A stretch of 64,000 nucleotides of DNA. Origin: Phyto melanocephala (taxonomy: Eukaryota > Arthropoda > Insecta > Diptera > Rhinophoridae). The DNA lies in the NCBI GenBank assembly GCA_941918925.1, contig OW799234.1, positions 130,552,895 to 130,616,894 of the forward strand, written 5' to 3'. This document shows, piece after piece, positions 1 to 10,800 of the stretch. Below the pieces are notes generated by a model. The model saw nothing but the letters and a program-made list of their open reading frames with translations, ran no database searches and was not told the DNA's origin. The position numbers were made by a program, and so were the translations under genes. How positions within the stretch are numbered: position 1 is the stretch's first letter; the number at the start of each line of letters is the position of its first letter.

Positions 1-1440
1 ATGAAGTAAACTTAGACTTAAGTAATCGTCGTTTAGAAACTGAAACACTATTTATCACTGGCATGTCAACTTCAACAATACTACTTTCATTTGGTAGATT
101 GATTGATCATTCAGACTCCTGATTGTTCTCAATTAACAACACTATTCTTTGAAGTCGTCAGAGCAAATGTCTTAGTTATTTAACTTAGAGGAGATGAGTT
201 TTATTGAACCCGAACCTGAGATAAAGCAGAAAAAGCTTTTGCTAAGGAAAGAATAACAAAAAAACTATTTTAAGTATGATTTCAATAATAAAAATATTTT
301 CTACTATTCTGTGATCATGTTTCTTCTTTGCGTGTGGTTTGAATTGTGCTTCTCTCACAGCTTGAAACCAAATCTTCATAACTATACAATGCCAGCTTTC
401 TCTATAGGGAATCTAAGCCAAAAATACTTTAGGCGGAATGTTAATATGTACACACCGGATGTAAAAAAGAACACTTCTTAAGTCGTTAATTGTTTTTTCT
501 TCTAGTTTCCAACCCGCAAAAAGTTTGGAGTTTCTCTCTAATGTGTTTTTAGATTAAAAAAAATTAAATAAAATTCAACTAAATATCCGAATTTCGTTAA
601 AAACTTGTCTTAGTATTTTATCACAAAAAATAATCAATTGTAACCCCCAAATTCACAATAAATTGTTTGATTTACAAAAGCAAATTTGCATACGAAAAAT
701 GTTTTTGTTTTTATTTTAATTTTTGTAAATTTAATAATTAATAATGATGATGAGGGTTACAATTTGAAAATAAAAATTTAATAAGTCACTTGTAATTGGT
801 CGTAGTTTTTTAACACCAATCAAATGTATTCCGATTTAAATATCTTTGTTTCGAATGAAGCTTTAGTTTATTTTGAATAACAAATAAATTTTATACATGC
901 ATACATATGTATTTATGTATGTGTGTATGTATGTATGCATTAAAAATTCTTTAGTGATAAATTCGCTTTTAACAAGCAAAGCTCCCAGTTGGTCACATTT
1001 GTTGGGCAACATTTAAATGAAATGAAATGTGTCAACATTTAATTTCTGATGTATTTTAGTTGCTGATAAAATTTACATGAATGTTTGTATGTATGTATGG
1101 ATTACCATAGTTGTAAAGTACAAAGGCCACACGAACAAATATATACAATAAAAAAATACATTAGACTGGTACAGAATTGTAACGAGAAAATAAAGCAAAG
1201 AGTGCCGCATTTTGTACAAAATGTGTGAAATCAATTTTGGCTTAAGGTAGAATTAGTTTGTACGTTCTGTGCTGTTATGAACCAGCTGTTCTGTTTCCGT
1301 TCAATTGAAAATCTGTATGGGTGTTTTGTTGTTTCATTTTTGTTCTGTTCTGTTGCGGACAAATTTGTAGAAAATAGAATGCCACGCTAAGTGACGACCA
1401 TTTTTTTTTTTTACTTTAAAATTGATTGGCAGAGGTACGT
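1..1440. other. AT-rich non-coding stretch
   Basis: I see no gene here. It holds a (TATG/TGTA)n microsatellite at about 894-940, a shorter one near 1083-1098, and poly-A/T runs. No recognisable transposon ends or coding motifs. Confidence 0.6.
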
Positions 1441-1462
1441 AACCAAATAGCCAGGGTATTCC

Positions 1463-1767
1463 ACGTTGGTTCCTGCTCCGTAAGCCGACCTATACGTCTG
1501 TATGGGAATCCAGAGACACTTGAACAATAATTAAAGTTGAGTTTTATGGTTCTCCTCCAGTTAAAAAAAACGTTGGTTCAGTCACCGCAAGTGGACCTAT
1601 ACTATTGTATAGGAAGTCGGAGACATCTGAACAAATAATTATACTGAGTTTTATGGAGCTCCTGCAGTTAGCCTTGAGTTTAATTGGTACTCCTCCAGTT
1701 ACTAAAATGAGTTTAGTTGGTACTCCTCCAGTTGTAAATTTTGAGTTTAGTTGGTACTCCTCCAGTT
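1463..1767. repeat. Compound minisatellite (108-bp and about 33-bp units)
   Basis: Two diverged units of about 108 bp begin with CGTTGGTTC at 1463 and 1571. Each ends in a module of the form GAGTTTTATGG..CTCCTCCAGTT (1539-1562 and 1645-1669). Three further copies of that terminal module alone follow at a spacing of about 33 bp (1676, 1709, 1743), sharing GGTACTCCTCCAGTT. The array therefore looks like a larger unit whose end was amplified again. It may belong to an unrecognised retroelement leader or tail; nothing in it is coding. Confidence 0.75.
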
Positions 1768-1788
1768 AATCCAATCAAAATATATGCA

Positions 1789-1860
1789 CGTGGTTAATTG
1801 TAGAATAGTCCGGAAACTGTATCCAAAGCACAGTTAAACGACGCCACACAATTAACCACG
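1789..1860. repeat. 13-bp perfect inverted repeat beside the minisatellite
   Basis: CGTGGTTAATTGT at 1789-1801 is matched by its exact reverse complement at 1848-1860 with a 46-bp spacer. It lies directly downstream of the compound minisatellite and may be part of the same unidentified element. Role unknown. Confidence 0.6.
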
Positions 1861-1960
1861 CGAGACTGAGCTGTAAAACTCTCGAAGCCGGATGAAAAGG
1901 ACGGCCTGATTGCCCTTAAAAGATAATGGCAATGACGCGCTAGCTCTTGACCCGACCAGA

Positions 1961-3003
1961 GCTGTATTACGACTTAGTGACGGCCATTGAGAGAGAAACA
2001 GCTGATGTTGAGGTGGCTATACATATTTTAAAGGTGACTTCAACTATCTTTGCTTTTAGATGCAATCTGACACTACAAATTTTTTTTATGGACAAAATAT
2101 ACAAAAAATTTAAAATGCTTGTTCTTGTCAGATTACCTTGTAAATTAAGGCAGATGAGTTTTTACAGAAGAAGTAACTATAACAATTAAACAATAGAATG
2201 GCACGTCGCAGAACGACAACAGAAAGAAAAGACTAATGAAGGCATTATTTTTAATGCCAAACACTAATAATTATGAAAAATAGGAATTTGAAATCGTCTA
2301 ATTCTAGTAATCTTATTACGGTCCACAATATACGCTTATGGTTCAAGATAAATATTACATTACGTTAAAAATTAAATTCCAATTTAAACAGCTTATAAAT
2401 ATATTTATTTACTTTTTGATTCATTGTTTTACTTGATTAGTATTCAAAACTATATTTGTTGTTCATTATAATTAATATTTAAAAAAAAAATTCACAAAGA
2501 GTTATCAAAGCCAGTAAAGAAAACATTTACTATACACCCTAATGTTGTACATGTTCCAACACAATAGGCTCGCTCACAGCCTAACGATATGCTTTGAAAT
2601 ATTAAATCAACAAAACAACATCTATAATATAATAAACTTCACAACAAATTTCTTTATGAAAAACACACGTAAAGGTACAAAATAAAATGCAGTTAAAATA
2701 TATAAAATGGTGGCAAAAATTGTTACTTAATTTTTTTCTTTTACCAAATTCTTTATAAAGCAATTTTCATAGCATACTTTGAAGCTTTATAAAATAATTA
2801 AAAATATTGCATACTTTGGAAGGTTTTTTTCAGCTTTTTTTTTTAATTGCAAATTTGTATGAGCTGTGTGCACACAGTTGCTGGGTTTCAATAAATTAAA
2901 AATACCGTATAGAAGTGTGAGTACATGTATTACACACACTTTTACACGCGCACACAAACCTACTAGATTTAGCCATTTAAAAAAAAACGCTGTTAAGCAT
3001 CTC
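1961..3003. other. Gene-free AT-rich DNA
   Basis: Only short open frames with no family resemblance. I see nothing beyond A/T runs and a short CA-rich stretch near 2932-2958. Confidence 0.5.
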
Positions 3004-3429
3004 TTTATAGTCAGCGTTGTCAACTCGGTGATTTTATCACCGTTTTTGGTGATTTTTAACATTTCGAAAGCGGAAAAATTGTGAGACAGTGCTTGGTGAT
3101 TTTTTTTTTAGTTTTTAGTGATTTTCTTTTTATTTCGGTGACACCAAACACTAAAATTCAAATATATTAATTGAAAAAAATTTTTTGTAAGTGTAAATTT
3201 ATATACATCTACCAAAATGTAACTTATAGTACAATTACATGCAACTCAGCAAAAAAATAATATTACACTAAAAATTTAATTATTTATAAGATGGTATTGA
3301 TTGCCCAGAAAGTTTTTGTTTCAAAATGTCTAACTTTATACATATATGCATATGAGGTGAACGTGAATAAAAGAAATTCCTCTTTCTATCATCTTATAAA
3401 TGATTAAGCCTTAAAGCAAACTTTTAGCG

Positions 3430-3946
3430 TCCCACAACTTTAAACGTTTAAAAATTTTACCAGAAAACTTTGAAATTTTGAGTAAAATTAACATAATTAA
3501 TGTTAGAAATGTTTTATCACATACAAAAGAAGATATTTTACCATTACCAATGGCAAAATATTGAATTGATTTTTGGATTGAAGTTAAATCGTACAAAGAT
3601 GCAGGTTACTTAAATACCTTTGAAGCATTAGCTAATATTGCCGTTATTATATTATATTGTGTTTAAATCTAAAATACGCAACCGAATGTCTTTAAATTCA
3701 GTTAATGCCTTACTTCACATTAAAAATGGGCTTAAACGGGAAAATTCCTGTTGCGAAACCTACCAAATAGCTCATGAAGTAAATATTCTGATTAATAGCA
3801 TTGATATTTATAAAGCATTACAATTTGAAATTAAGACTGTGTTGTGGCCAGATGATAGTGATAATAATGAAGAAATAATTGACTTTATCATTGATATTTC
3901 ATATTATTTAAACAGAGAAAAGCTTAAATCCGAATCATATTATTAA
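3430..3946 (+). pseudogene. hAT transposase C-terminal (dimerisation) remnant
   Basis: The clearest open part is 3638-3946. It includes the string KIRNRMSLNSVNALLHIKNG followed by LKRENSCC, which resembles the end of hAT transposases, where K.KLRNRM..... LL.IR.GL lies in the dimerisation domain. Just upstream, in another frame, are EDILPLPMAKY and FWIEVKSYKDAGYLNTFEAL, which fit the region before the usual SNA.VERVFS motif; that motif itself is lost. The frame changes and stops show this is dead. No DDE residues are left, so catalysis is impossible. Confidence 0.7.
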
Positions 3947-4129
3947 ACTGCAAGTTTATTAAAATTTTTCATAATTTTTAGTTAGAAATATTTCTATTTA
4001 ATTACTCTAATATGTAATATAAAACTATTTAAATATTAAATAATAGTTGTACTTATTTGGTGAATAATTTCTTTAATATTTTGTACAACAAATTCACATA
4101 TGTTTATAAAACGTCGGATAAATGCATCA

Positions 4130-4253
4130 GGGGCTCAATTATCGTTCTGTGAAACTGTGAACTGAAAAGTTTTTGTGTGTAATATCATATGGTGCCACCA
4201 TACCCTTTGCTATACAAAAACTTTTTCATTTCACAGAACGAGAATTGAGCCCC
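4130..4253. repeat. Palindromic MITE, GGGGCTCAATT family (copy 1)
   Basis: Both ends read inward as GGGGCTCAATT(A/C)TCGTTCTG, and the two arms stay complementary for about 50 bp each, so the whole unit can fold into one hairpin. There is no open frame. It is nested in the hAT element and is therefore younger. Related copies occur at 57947-58078 and, interrupted by a mariner element, at 20936-20982 plus 21863-21932. I see no clear target-site duplication. Confidence 0.8.
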
Positions 4254-4852
4254 AGGTATGGAAAAATTAATCCTGTCGTAATTTTTTCTCAATGTTGAAA
4301 TAAATTTCTTACAATGCATCACTCCTGAGATATATTGTGAATAGATAATTACTATAATAATTTTTCCAATGTTTTTGTTTATTTTTATTTTCATATAAAT
4401 ATATGTATCTATGTAAATCTCTACTGAGTGACTAAAAGATATTCGTTGTTTGATTTTTGTAAATTTTTTTGTTCTTTATTCTGATATACATTTAAAAATG
4501 TCTTATTTTTAAAGAAATTTATAAAAATGTATAATTTTATTAAATAAATAAAAAAATAATTTACAAATTATAAATTTAGTGCTTTTTTTTTGAGAATGAC
4601 GCGTTTTTTCCTGGGTTATAGTGCTTTTTGATATTTTAAAGTTGACAACGCTGTTTATAGTGTTTTTGTTTCATTTATTATTCTTGTTGTTTTAATATAC
4701 TCCTTTTCTCACTTTTTGTTTTGCTTTTATAAAATTAACAAAGGTTTTATTCTTTTTTTGTTAAATTTTGCATTTTTTTGTTTTTGCTGAGTACAAAAGA
4801 GAATGAAGGAATAATAATGAGAATTTATGCAAATGCGATTATAAGGCATCAG

Positions 4853-4990
4853 CAGCAAAGTTGTCAACTTGGCGATTTTAGCTCCACTTTTAAGTTTTTT
4901 TATTTTATTGAAAATAAATTTTTGAGTCAGTGTTTGATTATTTTTTTTTAGCAACAAACATCAACTTATCAATTTATGATAAAAAAAATT
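4853..4990. mobile_element. Isolated left end of a second hAT-like element
   Basis: CAGCAAAGTTGTCAACTTGG followed by CGATTTTAG resembles the left end of the hAT element at 3012 (CAGCGTTGTCAACTCGGTGA), including the later GAGTCAGTG and poly-T stretch. No matching right end or duplication is visible, so this is a fragment at best. Confidence 0.45.
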
Positions 4991-5289
4991 TTTTTTAGTT
5001 TAACCCTTATCCAGCCGAACAGTTGCATTTGTGCCTTTTTCCATAAACAGTAGACACCTACAATTTTCTAACATATTCGAACATTTAATACAGATAATAT
5101 TTTCGAAGTGTTAGAAAGATATTTTGATAATATTATGCTGAAATATAGCTTTCATGAGGCTGAACGGGTACAAGAATAATGATGGAACACAAGGAAATAT
5201 CTATGGTTTTATATTTACATACAGAGTCAAAAATTTAATGACTTTTTCGTTGAATTTTTTATTTTTTTTTCCAGACTATGTAAATAACT

Positions 5290-5427
5290 CCTGAAGAATA
5301 AATAATAGAGAGATTCACAACTGAACAAAGAATAAAAGCGGAATAAAAGAATTTTATTCCTGAAGTATAAATAATGGAGAGATTCACAACTGAACAAAGA
5401 AACGGAATGATATTATATTATTTAAAA
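5290..5427 (+). repeat. 69-bp tandem duplication at a dead mariner 5' end
   Basis: CCTGAAG(A/T)ATAAATAAT with the following GAGAGATTCACAACTGAAC occurs at 5290 and again at 5359, a period of 69 bp. It duplicates the start-codon region of the transposase remnant that follows. Confidence 0.8.
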
Positions 5428-6050
5428 CGATCAGTTTTAATGTAAAAAGCATATCTCGACATTTTAATGTCAGAAGTAAAGATTCGTTGCTTAATTTATC
5501 GTCATCACCAATATGGAACCGTAAGAATTTTGCCTCGATAGCGTGGACCACGTTTAATTCGCACTGTGAAATATATTCAACGATATGAAAGACACATTTT
5601 TTAAAAGGCGTACTCCTCAGCAAGGAATGACTTGTACACCACTAAGGCGCATAAGATTTACTGTTAATCCCATATAAGATGCAATTGGTGCAAGCATTAA
5701 AATCCGCAGATCATCAGCAACGTTAAAATTTTGCAATGAAATTTCAACAGTAAGCCTGTAATGAAAATCTGATTATGAGTGATAAAGCTCATTTTCATTT
5801 CAATGACTTTGTTAATAAGCAGAACTGTAGATTCAGGGCTTCTGAAAATCCTAGGATCATTCATCAACGTCAATTGCACACTGCATTAGATGTACAGTAT
5901 GGTGTGGTATTAAATCTAAAACTATCAAAATGAAGTTGGAGATGCTGTAACCGTAAATGGAAAGCAGTATCGGCTAATGATAGAAAATTTTCTATATTCT
6001 GTTCTTGAAAACAGACCTGATATGTGGCACCTTTAAGTCAAATTTTTGAA
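5374..6050 (+). pseudogene. Heavily decayed mariner-type transposase
   Basis: Starting at ATG 5374 the reading MERFTTEQRN resembles mariner N-termini. About 300 bp on, PYKMQLVQALKSADH matches the second helix-turn-helix end (PYKIQLVQELKPRDH in the intact copy at 60.3 kb). MSDKAHFHFNDFVNKQNCRF at about 5774 is the first catalytic-Asp block (SDEAHFW.NG.VNKQNCR). The PYFF and VNG..YR parts are only partly readable, and the later catalytic residues are lost. Many stops and frameshifts make it non-functional. It resembles the 31.8-kb copy more than the DD41D copies. Confidence 0.7.
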
Positions 6051-6655
6051 GCACAAATAATTTCCAGAAATTCGAAAATTAATTGGTTCTTATTACGCTA
6101 AATATTTTAAGACATTTGCCGATTGTAAAACGTACGTGGTTGCAATAAAATAAAATTTTTGGTGAGATTAAAAATATTGTTGGGATTGCTCGTGTGCTAT
6201 AAGCAATATGAACGTCCACTTGCTTTAGTTTGTATATAAAAGTTTCGTTAAATTGTAGTTCTATATAAATATAAATCAGTTGTGTTGAGAAAAGTATAAA
6301 AATATGTATAGAACAAGCCTTAACTATAAGTAAATTACTGAAGGGTACAATTGTACCTTCATATATCGCTTTTTAACGTTGTAAGAATCTTCAGCTGAAC
6401 AAGGGTTAATATTAAAAGCGATTGGCTTATTTTGCATTAAAGTATAAGAATGACGAAAATATATTTGACGATTCTCACAATCTTCTACGAATCGTAATGA
6501 TAAAGTAGTCTGATATCTAGAAAGAAAATGTATATTGAATGGTGTATACAATTGACGATTATAAATAGTCTCTTCCAAATTTGTAAACATTTGTCTGCCT
6601 TTGTCGCTTTACAGGATAGCACTTTTACATTTTTAGTTTGGTTTTTATAAATTAA

Positions 6656-7166
6656 CTAGCCAAGCCCGGCGCTCGTTGCTACACCCCCTAATGAATAAAA
6701 ATGCACTTGAATTTTAATTGAATATCAAGTGCGAGAAGCTGAAAATTATAACTTGTTTTAATGGGCAAGGCACCGCCTACTTTTCTAATCACGAAATTAT
6801 ATAGTCATGACAGCTCAATATGTGTGCAAAGTTTCAGAAAAATCGATCTGATGCAAGTAGCTAAAAATTATAACTTATTTCTTATGGGCGTGGCACTGCC
6901 TACTTTTCTAATCACGAAATTATATAGTCATGACAGCTCAATATGTGTGCAAAGTTTCAGAAAAATCGATCTAGTGCAAGTAGCTAAAAATGATAACTCA
7001 TTTTTTATGGGCGTGGCACTGCCCACTTTTATAATCACGAAACTGACATAAGAACCTTCTCCTAATAATAACAAATACAACAAAAAAGAATAAGTGAAAT
7101 CGGTCCAGCCATTCACGCGTGATGCCGTAACCAAGAGAAAAAGGGATTCATTTCTATACATATAGA
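6656..7166 (-). mobile_element. Non-autonomous Helitron, short copy (3 internal units)
   Basis: Read on the minus strand it starts TCTATATGTATAGAAATGAA after an A and ends with GGCTAG before a T. This matches the canonical Helitron pattern A|TC...CTRR|T with no target duplication. Upstream of the end lies a conserved GC-rich block (GTAGCAACGAGCGCCGGGC). The interior contains three units of about 124 bp with GGGC.(A/T)GGCAC..CC at 6762, 6886 and 7010. No Rep/helicase is present. Related copies are at 37705-38579 and 13669-14154. Confidence 0.8.
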
Positions 7167-7869
7167 TTACTTCTATTGCGAAGACCTATAGTTAATAAAA
7201 GTTACCATTTCATAAAAAATGTATATAAAATGTTAAAAAAGCAAAAAACAAAAAGGTGTAATGACTTAATTTCTAAAAATTCTTCTGACAATTCTATATA
7301 AGGATACTTTTTTATCAATTTTCGCTTAAGTTGACTTAAGCAGTTATTTCAATTTGACAAGAAATATTGAATCGGTTCTTGAGCTAAATGTGTGGGTAAA
7401 GCTATTCTTATTTTGGGCAAGCCAAATGTAAGATTTTTACATAAAGAGGGTGTGGAAGCTGTTTCAGTGTGGGGTTATGAAACGGATTGTAATTTAAAAA
7501 TTAAATTATTATTAATAAAATAATATACAGTTTTTCAAAAACCTAATGCAAAGATTTAAACGGTTTTTTAATGGCATTGGTAGTTTTTGAAATTTGATAA
7601 CACTGATCTGCTAAAAACACACAAATACATTCACATACACACCCTTAACTATGGTATTTGCAGTGCATTTCAAAAGAATATTTAAAACACAGAGAAGAGA
7701 ATTAAATTGAAAAGCAAAATTATGGACGAATAATACATACGAACTTGTTATAAAAAATAAAAGAAAACATAATTGAAATCAAATAATCCTTAATTCAATC
7801 GAGTTTCCAATCAAGATAAATTATTTATTAGACAGGAAGCTAATGTGGAGTTAATCCAGATTTTTTTAA

Positions 7870-7891
7870 TGGTGACTTTTTGCCCACCCTG
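7870..7891. repeat. Solo mariner inverted repeat
   Basis: TGGTGACTTTTTGCCCACCC followed by TG and then TA matches the right end of the mariner at 31788-33683 (TGGTGACTTTTGGCCCACCC). No body or partner end is visible nearby. Confidence 0.55.
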
Positions 7892-7893
7892 TA

Positions 7894-10800
7894 TGTATGC
7901 AGTTTGACATTTAAAGTCGCAGACTTTAGAAGGCTTCCAATACCCTCTTGATAAAGACCAAATCTTGCAAGTTGTCAAAAATTATAGTATACAGTTTTAT
8001 AAAGATTTTAATTCAAATTAACAAGATATCAGCTCAGCTTTAAATGTCTATACAAAATTGTTGAAAAACATTTGTATAAGTTTTCGCGTTTTTTCTTTTC
8101 CAAGTTTCAAAATAGAAATTTGAGGTGTGAAACAAGAAAACCTGGTTTAAACATTTCGCCAATTCCTGTACTGTATAGTATACAGTGTATACGTACCTAA
8201 TGTCTGTTAATATTTAAATTTTTAAGTGTATTGCAATATCAAATGTATATTATGATAAATATTATATAAGTTTTGCCTACTGGTTAAGCCATTTGATGAT
8301 ATAAAAACTTTCAAAAAGAGTTTATAAAGTTTTGTCGTATCCTTAAATGAAAAAGGAAAACATTGAGAACATTATAGTCGGTAAGCGCCCTACAACATAG
8401 AAAAGAAAAAATGCAGGATCTCACGTCGTTGAATTCTGTAAGACAGAACAACTTTTCATACAAATTAAAAAAAAAAATTATTAATTAAACCACTTGTATA
8501 GAATTAAAAGACTTATTTTATTAGCATTACCATGCAGCTAAATTTTTACCAGTTACATTTTGGGACATTCATATAATTAGTTGTAATGAAACGGTAGCAA
8601 AAGTAAAAGACCTCACACGCATTGACTGAAAATAAATGAACTACCAATCGCCCATCGCAAAATTGAAGAGAAATTTTTTCAAACAAAAAACTTGGTTTTT
8701 TTAATATTACATTCGATATATTATATTATTATTATTATATTTTATTTAATTTTTAATTTAATTTTCAGGCTATATGTTCACTGCGATAATGAAAGATTAT
8801 CTAGGAAAATTTAGTTATCCGTTAATATAAATTTAAAGTAATAATGTACGGGTTACAGCGTAAAATCTGAAGACCTAAATGCCCTAATTAAAATTCCGGC
8901 AGAGACAAAAATAATTTCATTGCTATGTGAAATGTATATTACATTTTTTTCAGAATGTTGTGTGAGAGAGAGAGAGACAGTTAGATGAGTATACCCACTC
9001 AACACTCTCTAACAATAAGTAGCATTTTAACTAGTATAAAACGATATAAAAAAAATGAACTAGATGGGCTCCTTTGGCAACCTAATGTTAAAATCTATAG
9101 TTTAATGGACAGATATGTAACTAGTCTGAAGTTAAAAGCAATTAGTATATTTCTAACCACATTCAAGTTACTTTATTTGCCGTGTATTAGCCTTCTTTAA
9201 GGCGTGGCAAATACATAAATACCAAGGCATATTAATTCGTCAGGTAATTGCAGTTCAGAGAGAATTGTTTTATTAATATTTCTTATATATGAAGTTTGAC
9301 ATTTGAAATAAATGAGAGAAGAGAGAAAATTGTTTTTTATCTATAGATTTTGACAAATGAAATTTAAATAAGCGAAGAAAAAAAATAATCAGCTGACGAA
9401 ACGAGACTACCTGATGACTAAATATTTCTTAATAAATAAATTTTTTTTAGTTTTAAAACTTATAGTGCGGCCTTAGGACAAGAATGTTTTTTTTTTTTTT
9501 GTAATAAAAACTCTAACGAAACAAATTAGCTGGTTGGTAGGGTAGATTAAGCGGAGCGTAAAACTTGTAACTTTATTTTAATACAAAAATATATAGCTGG
9601 CGCAAGATGTAAGTGTTCTGTTGTTTTGCGATACCTTACAGCATCTGATTACCCTCGAGTTGTTTAGTCTAAGAGATGTCTCAGCCTTTAATAACAGTTT
9701 TTGCTCGCTCTTAAGATTTTATTTTGGAGAGATGTCACTGCAACTTACATTAACTTACTGCAGGATATAAGCTACCAGAAAGTCTTTAATTTTTGTTCTT
9801 TCCGTTGCTCGATATAACCATCTAAAGAAAGTTAAAATAATCCAATTGTGGTGCCAAGTACGCTATTAAAATCTCTTTTAATGAAATGAGTGGCAAGCAT
9901 TTATTGGAGCTGAATTTTTTTTACAAGAACCCTCTAAGGCATTAGTTCTTAGAATAACATTTCAAATAGGTTTATGATCACGGTGACCAGCTGAATTATA
10001 GACCGACAATAACGCATTCTAAATCGGCAAAAGCTCATAAAATTATTTTTATCAAAGTATGGTTTTATAGGGTGCAAAAGAGCAACTTTTCTCAATGTAC
10101 ATTTACCAAGAGCTGTAAAGAAAAACCAACGTAAAGTTGCATAATGACATTTCTTTCTGTTTGTGTTTCCTGTAAATCCTTTGACGTTTGTTATTTAAAA
10201 CTTTCTTTATTATTTTCTGCTAACTTTTTCTCGCTCGCTCATCTCTCACTCATTCATTATTTTTGCACAACTTCTTTTATACATTTTCCTCAGCTGCTTG
10301 TTGTTTAATTTCCTTTAAAGGAAAACTAGCAAAAACAAAAAGAAAAAATTTCTTGATGAAAAAAAATGAAAATCGTTTGATTTCATTTCGTTTGGTTTAC
10401 AGCATGGGTGAGTGGGTGGCTGAGTTAGCCTGCAATTGTTTTTGTAGGTTAGAAAGAAAAAAGTTTCTTCAATACAAATCGTTTTCTACTACGTTTACTT
10501 TTTAACAAAAAGAAAACAAAATTGTGTTGTCAAGACCGAAACAATGGAAGAAGAGAAAAAACTGGGTTAACATTTCGTTTTTATTTAAGTAGAGAAAACA
10601 ATTGATTAAACGATTTGTCTTGTCTTTCAGGCATAAGTTAAAAACAAATAACAATAAAAAATCACATGTTTTTTTTCTGATAAGATAGGAGAGAACGAGA
10701 TAGATAGAAAACAAGAATTGTAATTTAATCGTTGCCTAAATATATGCAACATAAATTTTTTTTCAAAGAATAAATATTGTAGACAAAAAGAAAAAAGTTG

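Larger units (their letters stand above)
3012..4653 (+). mobile_element. hAT-type DNA transposon, decayed, with 8-bp target duplication
   Basis: The ends are inverted copies of CAGCGTTGTCAACT (3012-3025; reverse complement ending at 4653). They are flanked on both sides by TTTATAGT (3004-3011 and 4654-4661). An 8-bp duplication with CAG-starting inverted repeats is the hAT signature. Subterminal regions repeat short (A)GTGATTTT/AGTGCTTTT motifs, as hAT transposase binding sites often do. A transposase C-terminus remnant lies on the plus strand, and a 124-bp palindromic MITE is nested at 4130-4253. The element cannot encode its own transposase. Confidence 0.85.
5004..6405. mobile_element. Possible piggyBac-like element ends (TTAA-flanked)
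   Basis: TTAA at 5000-5003 precedes CCCTTATCCAGCCGAA, and the reverse complement of the right end gives CCCTTGTTCAGCTGAA before TTAA at 6406-6409. TTAA target sites with CCC-starting inverted repeats are typical of piggyBac elements. The interior holds no piggyBac transposase; it is mostly a decayed mariner. A related sequence ending GGCTGAACGGG near 5159-5169 suggests that the left part alone could instead be a small MITE of 5004-5169. Pairing of these two distant ends is inference. Confidence 0.4.

Noticed and set aside
6324..6590. 88-codon minus-strand frame with mixed composition
   Set aside because: It crosses the TTAA border of the proposed piggyBac-like element, has no recognised motif, and sits in repeat debris; not enough to call a gene.
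6761..7051. Repetitive protein with CVQSFRKI units (also at 37872-38397)
   Set aside because: The repeated peptide is a translation of the Helitron's non-coding 122-bp units, in different frames and with stops.
7455..7495. GTGTGGGGTTATGAAACGG resembling the mariner FLWGYMK motif
   Set aside because: No other transposase block lies before or after it; a match of six residues is too short.
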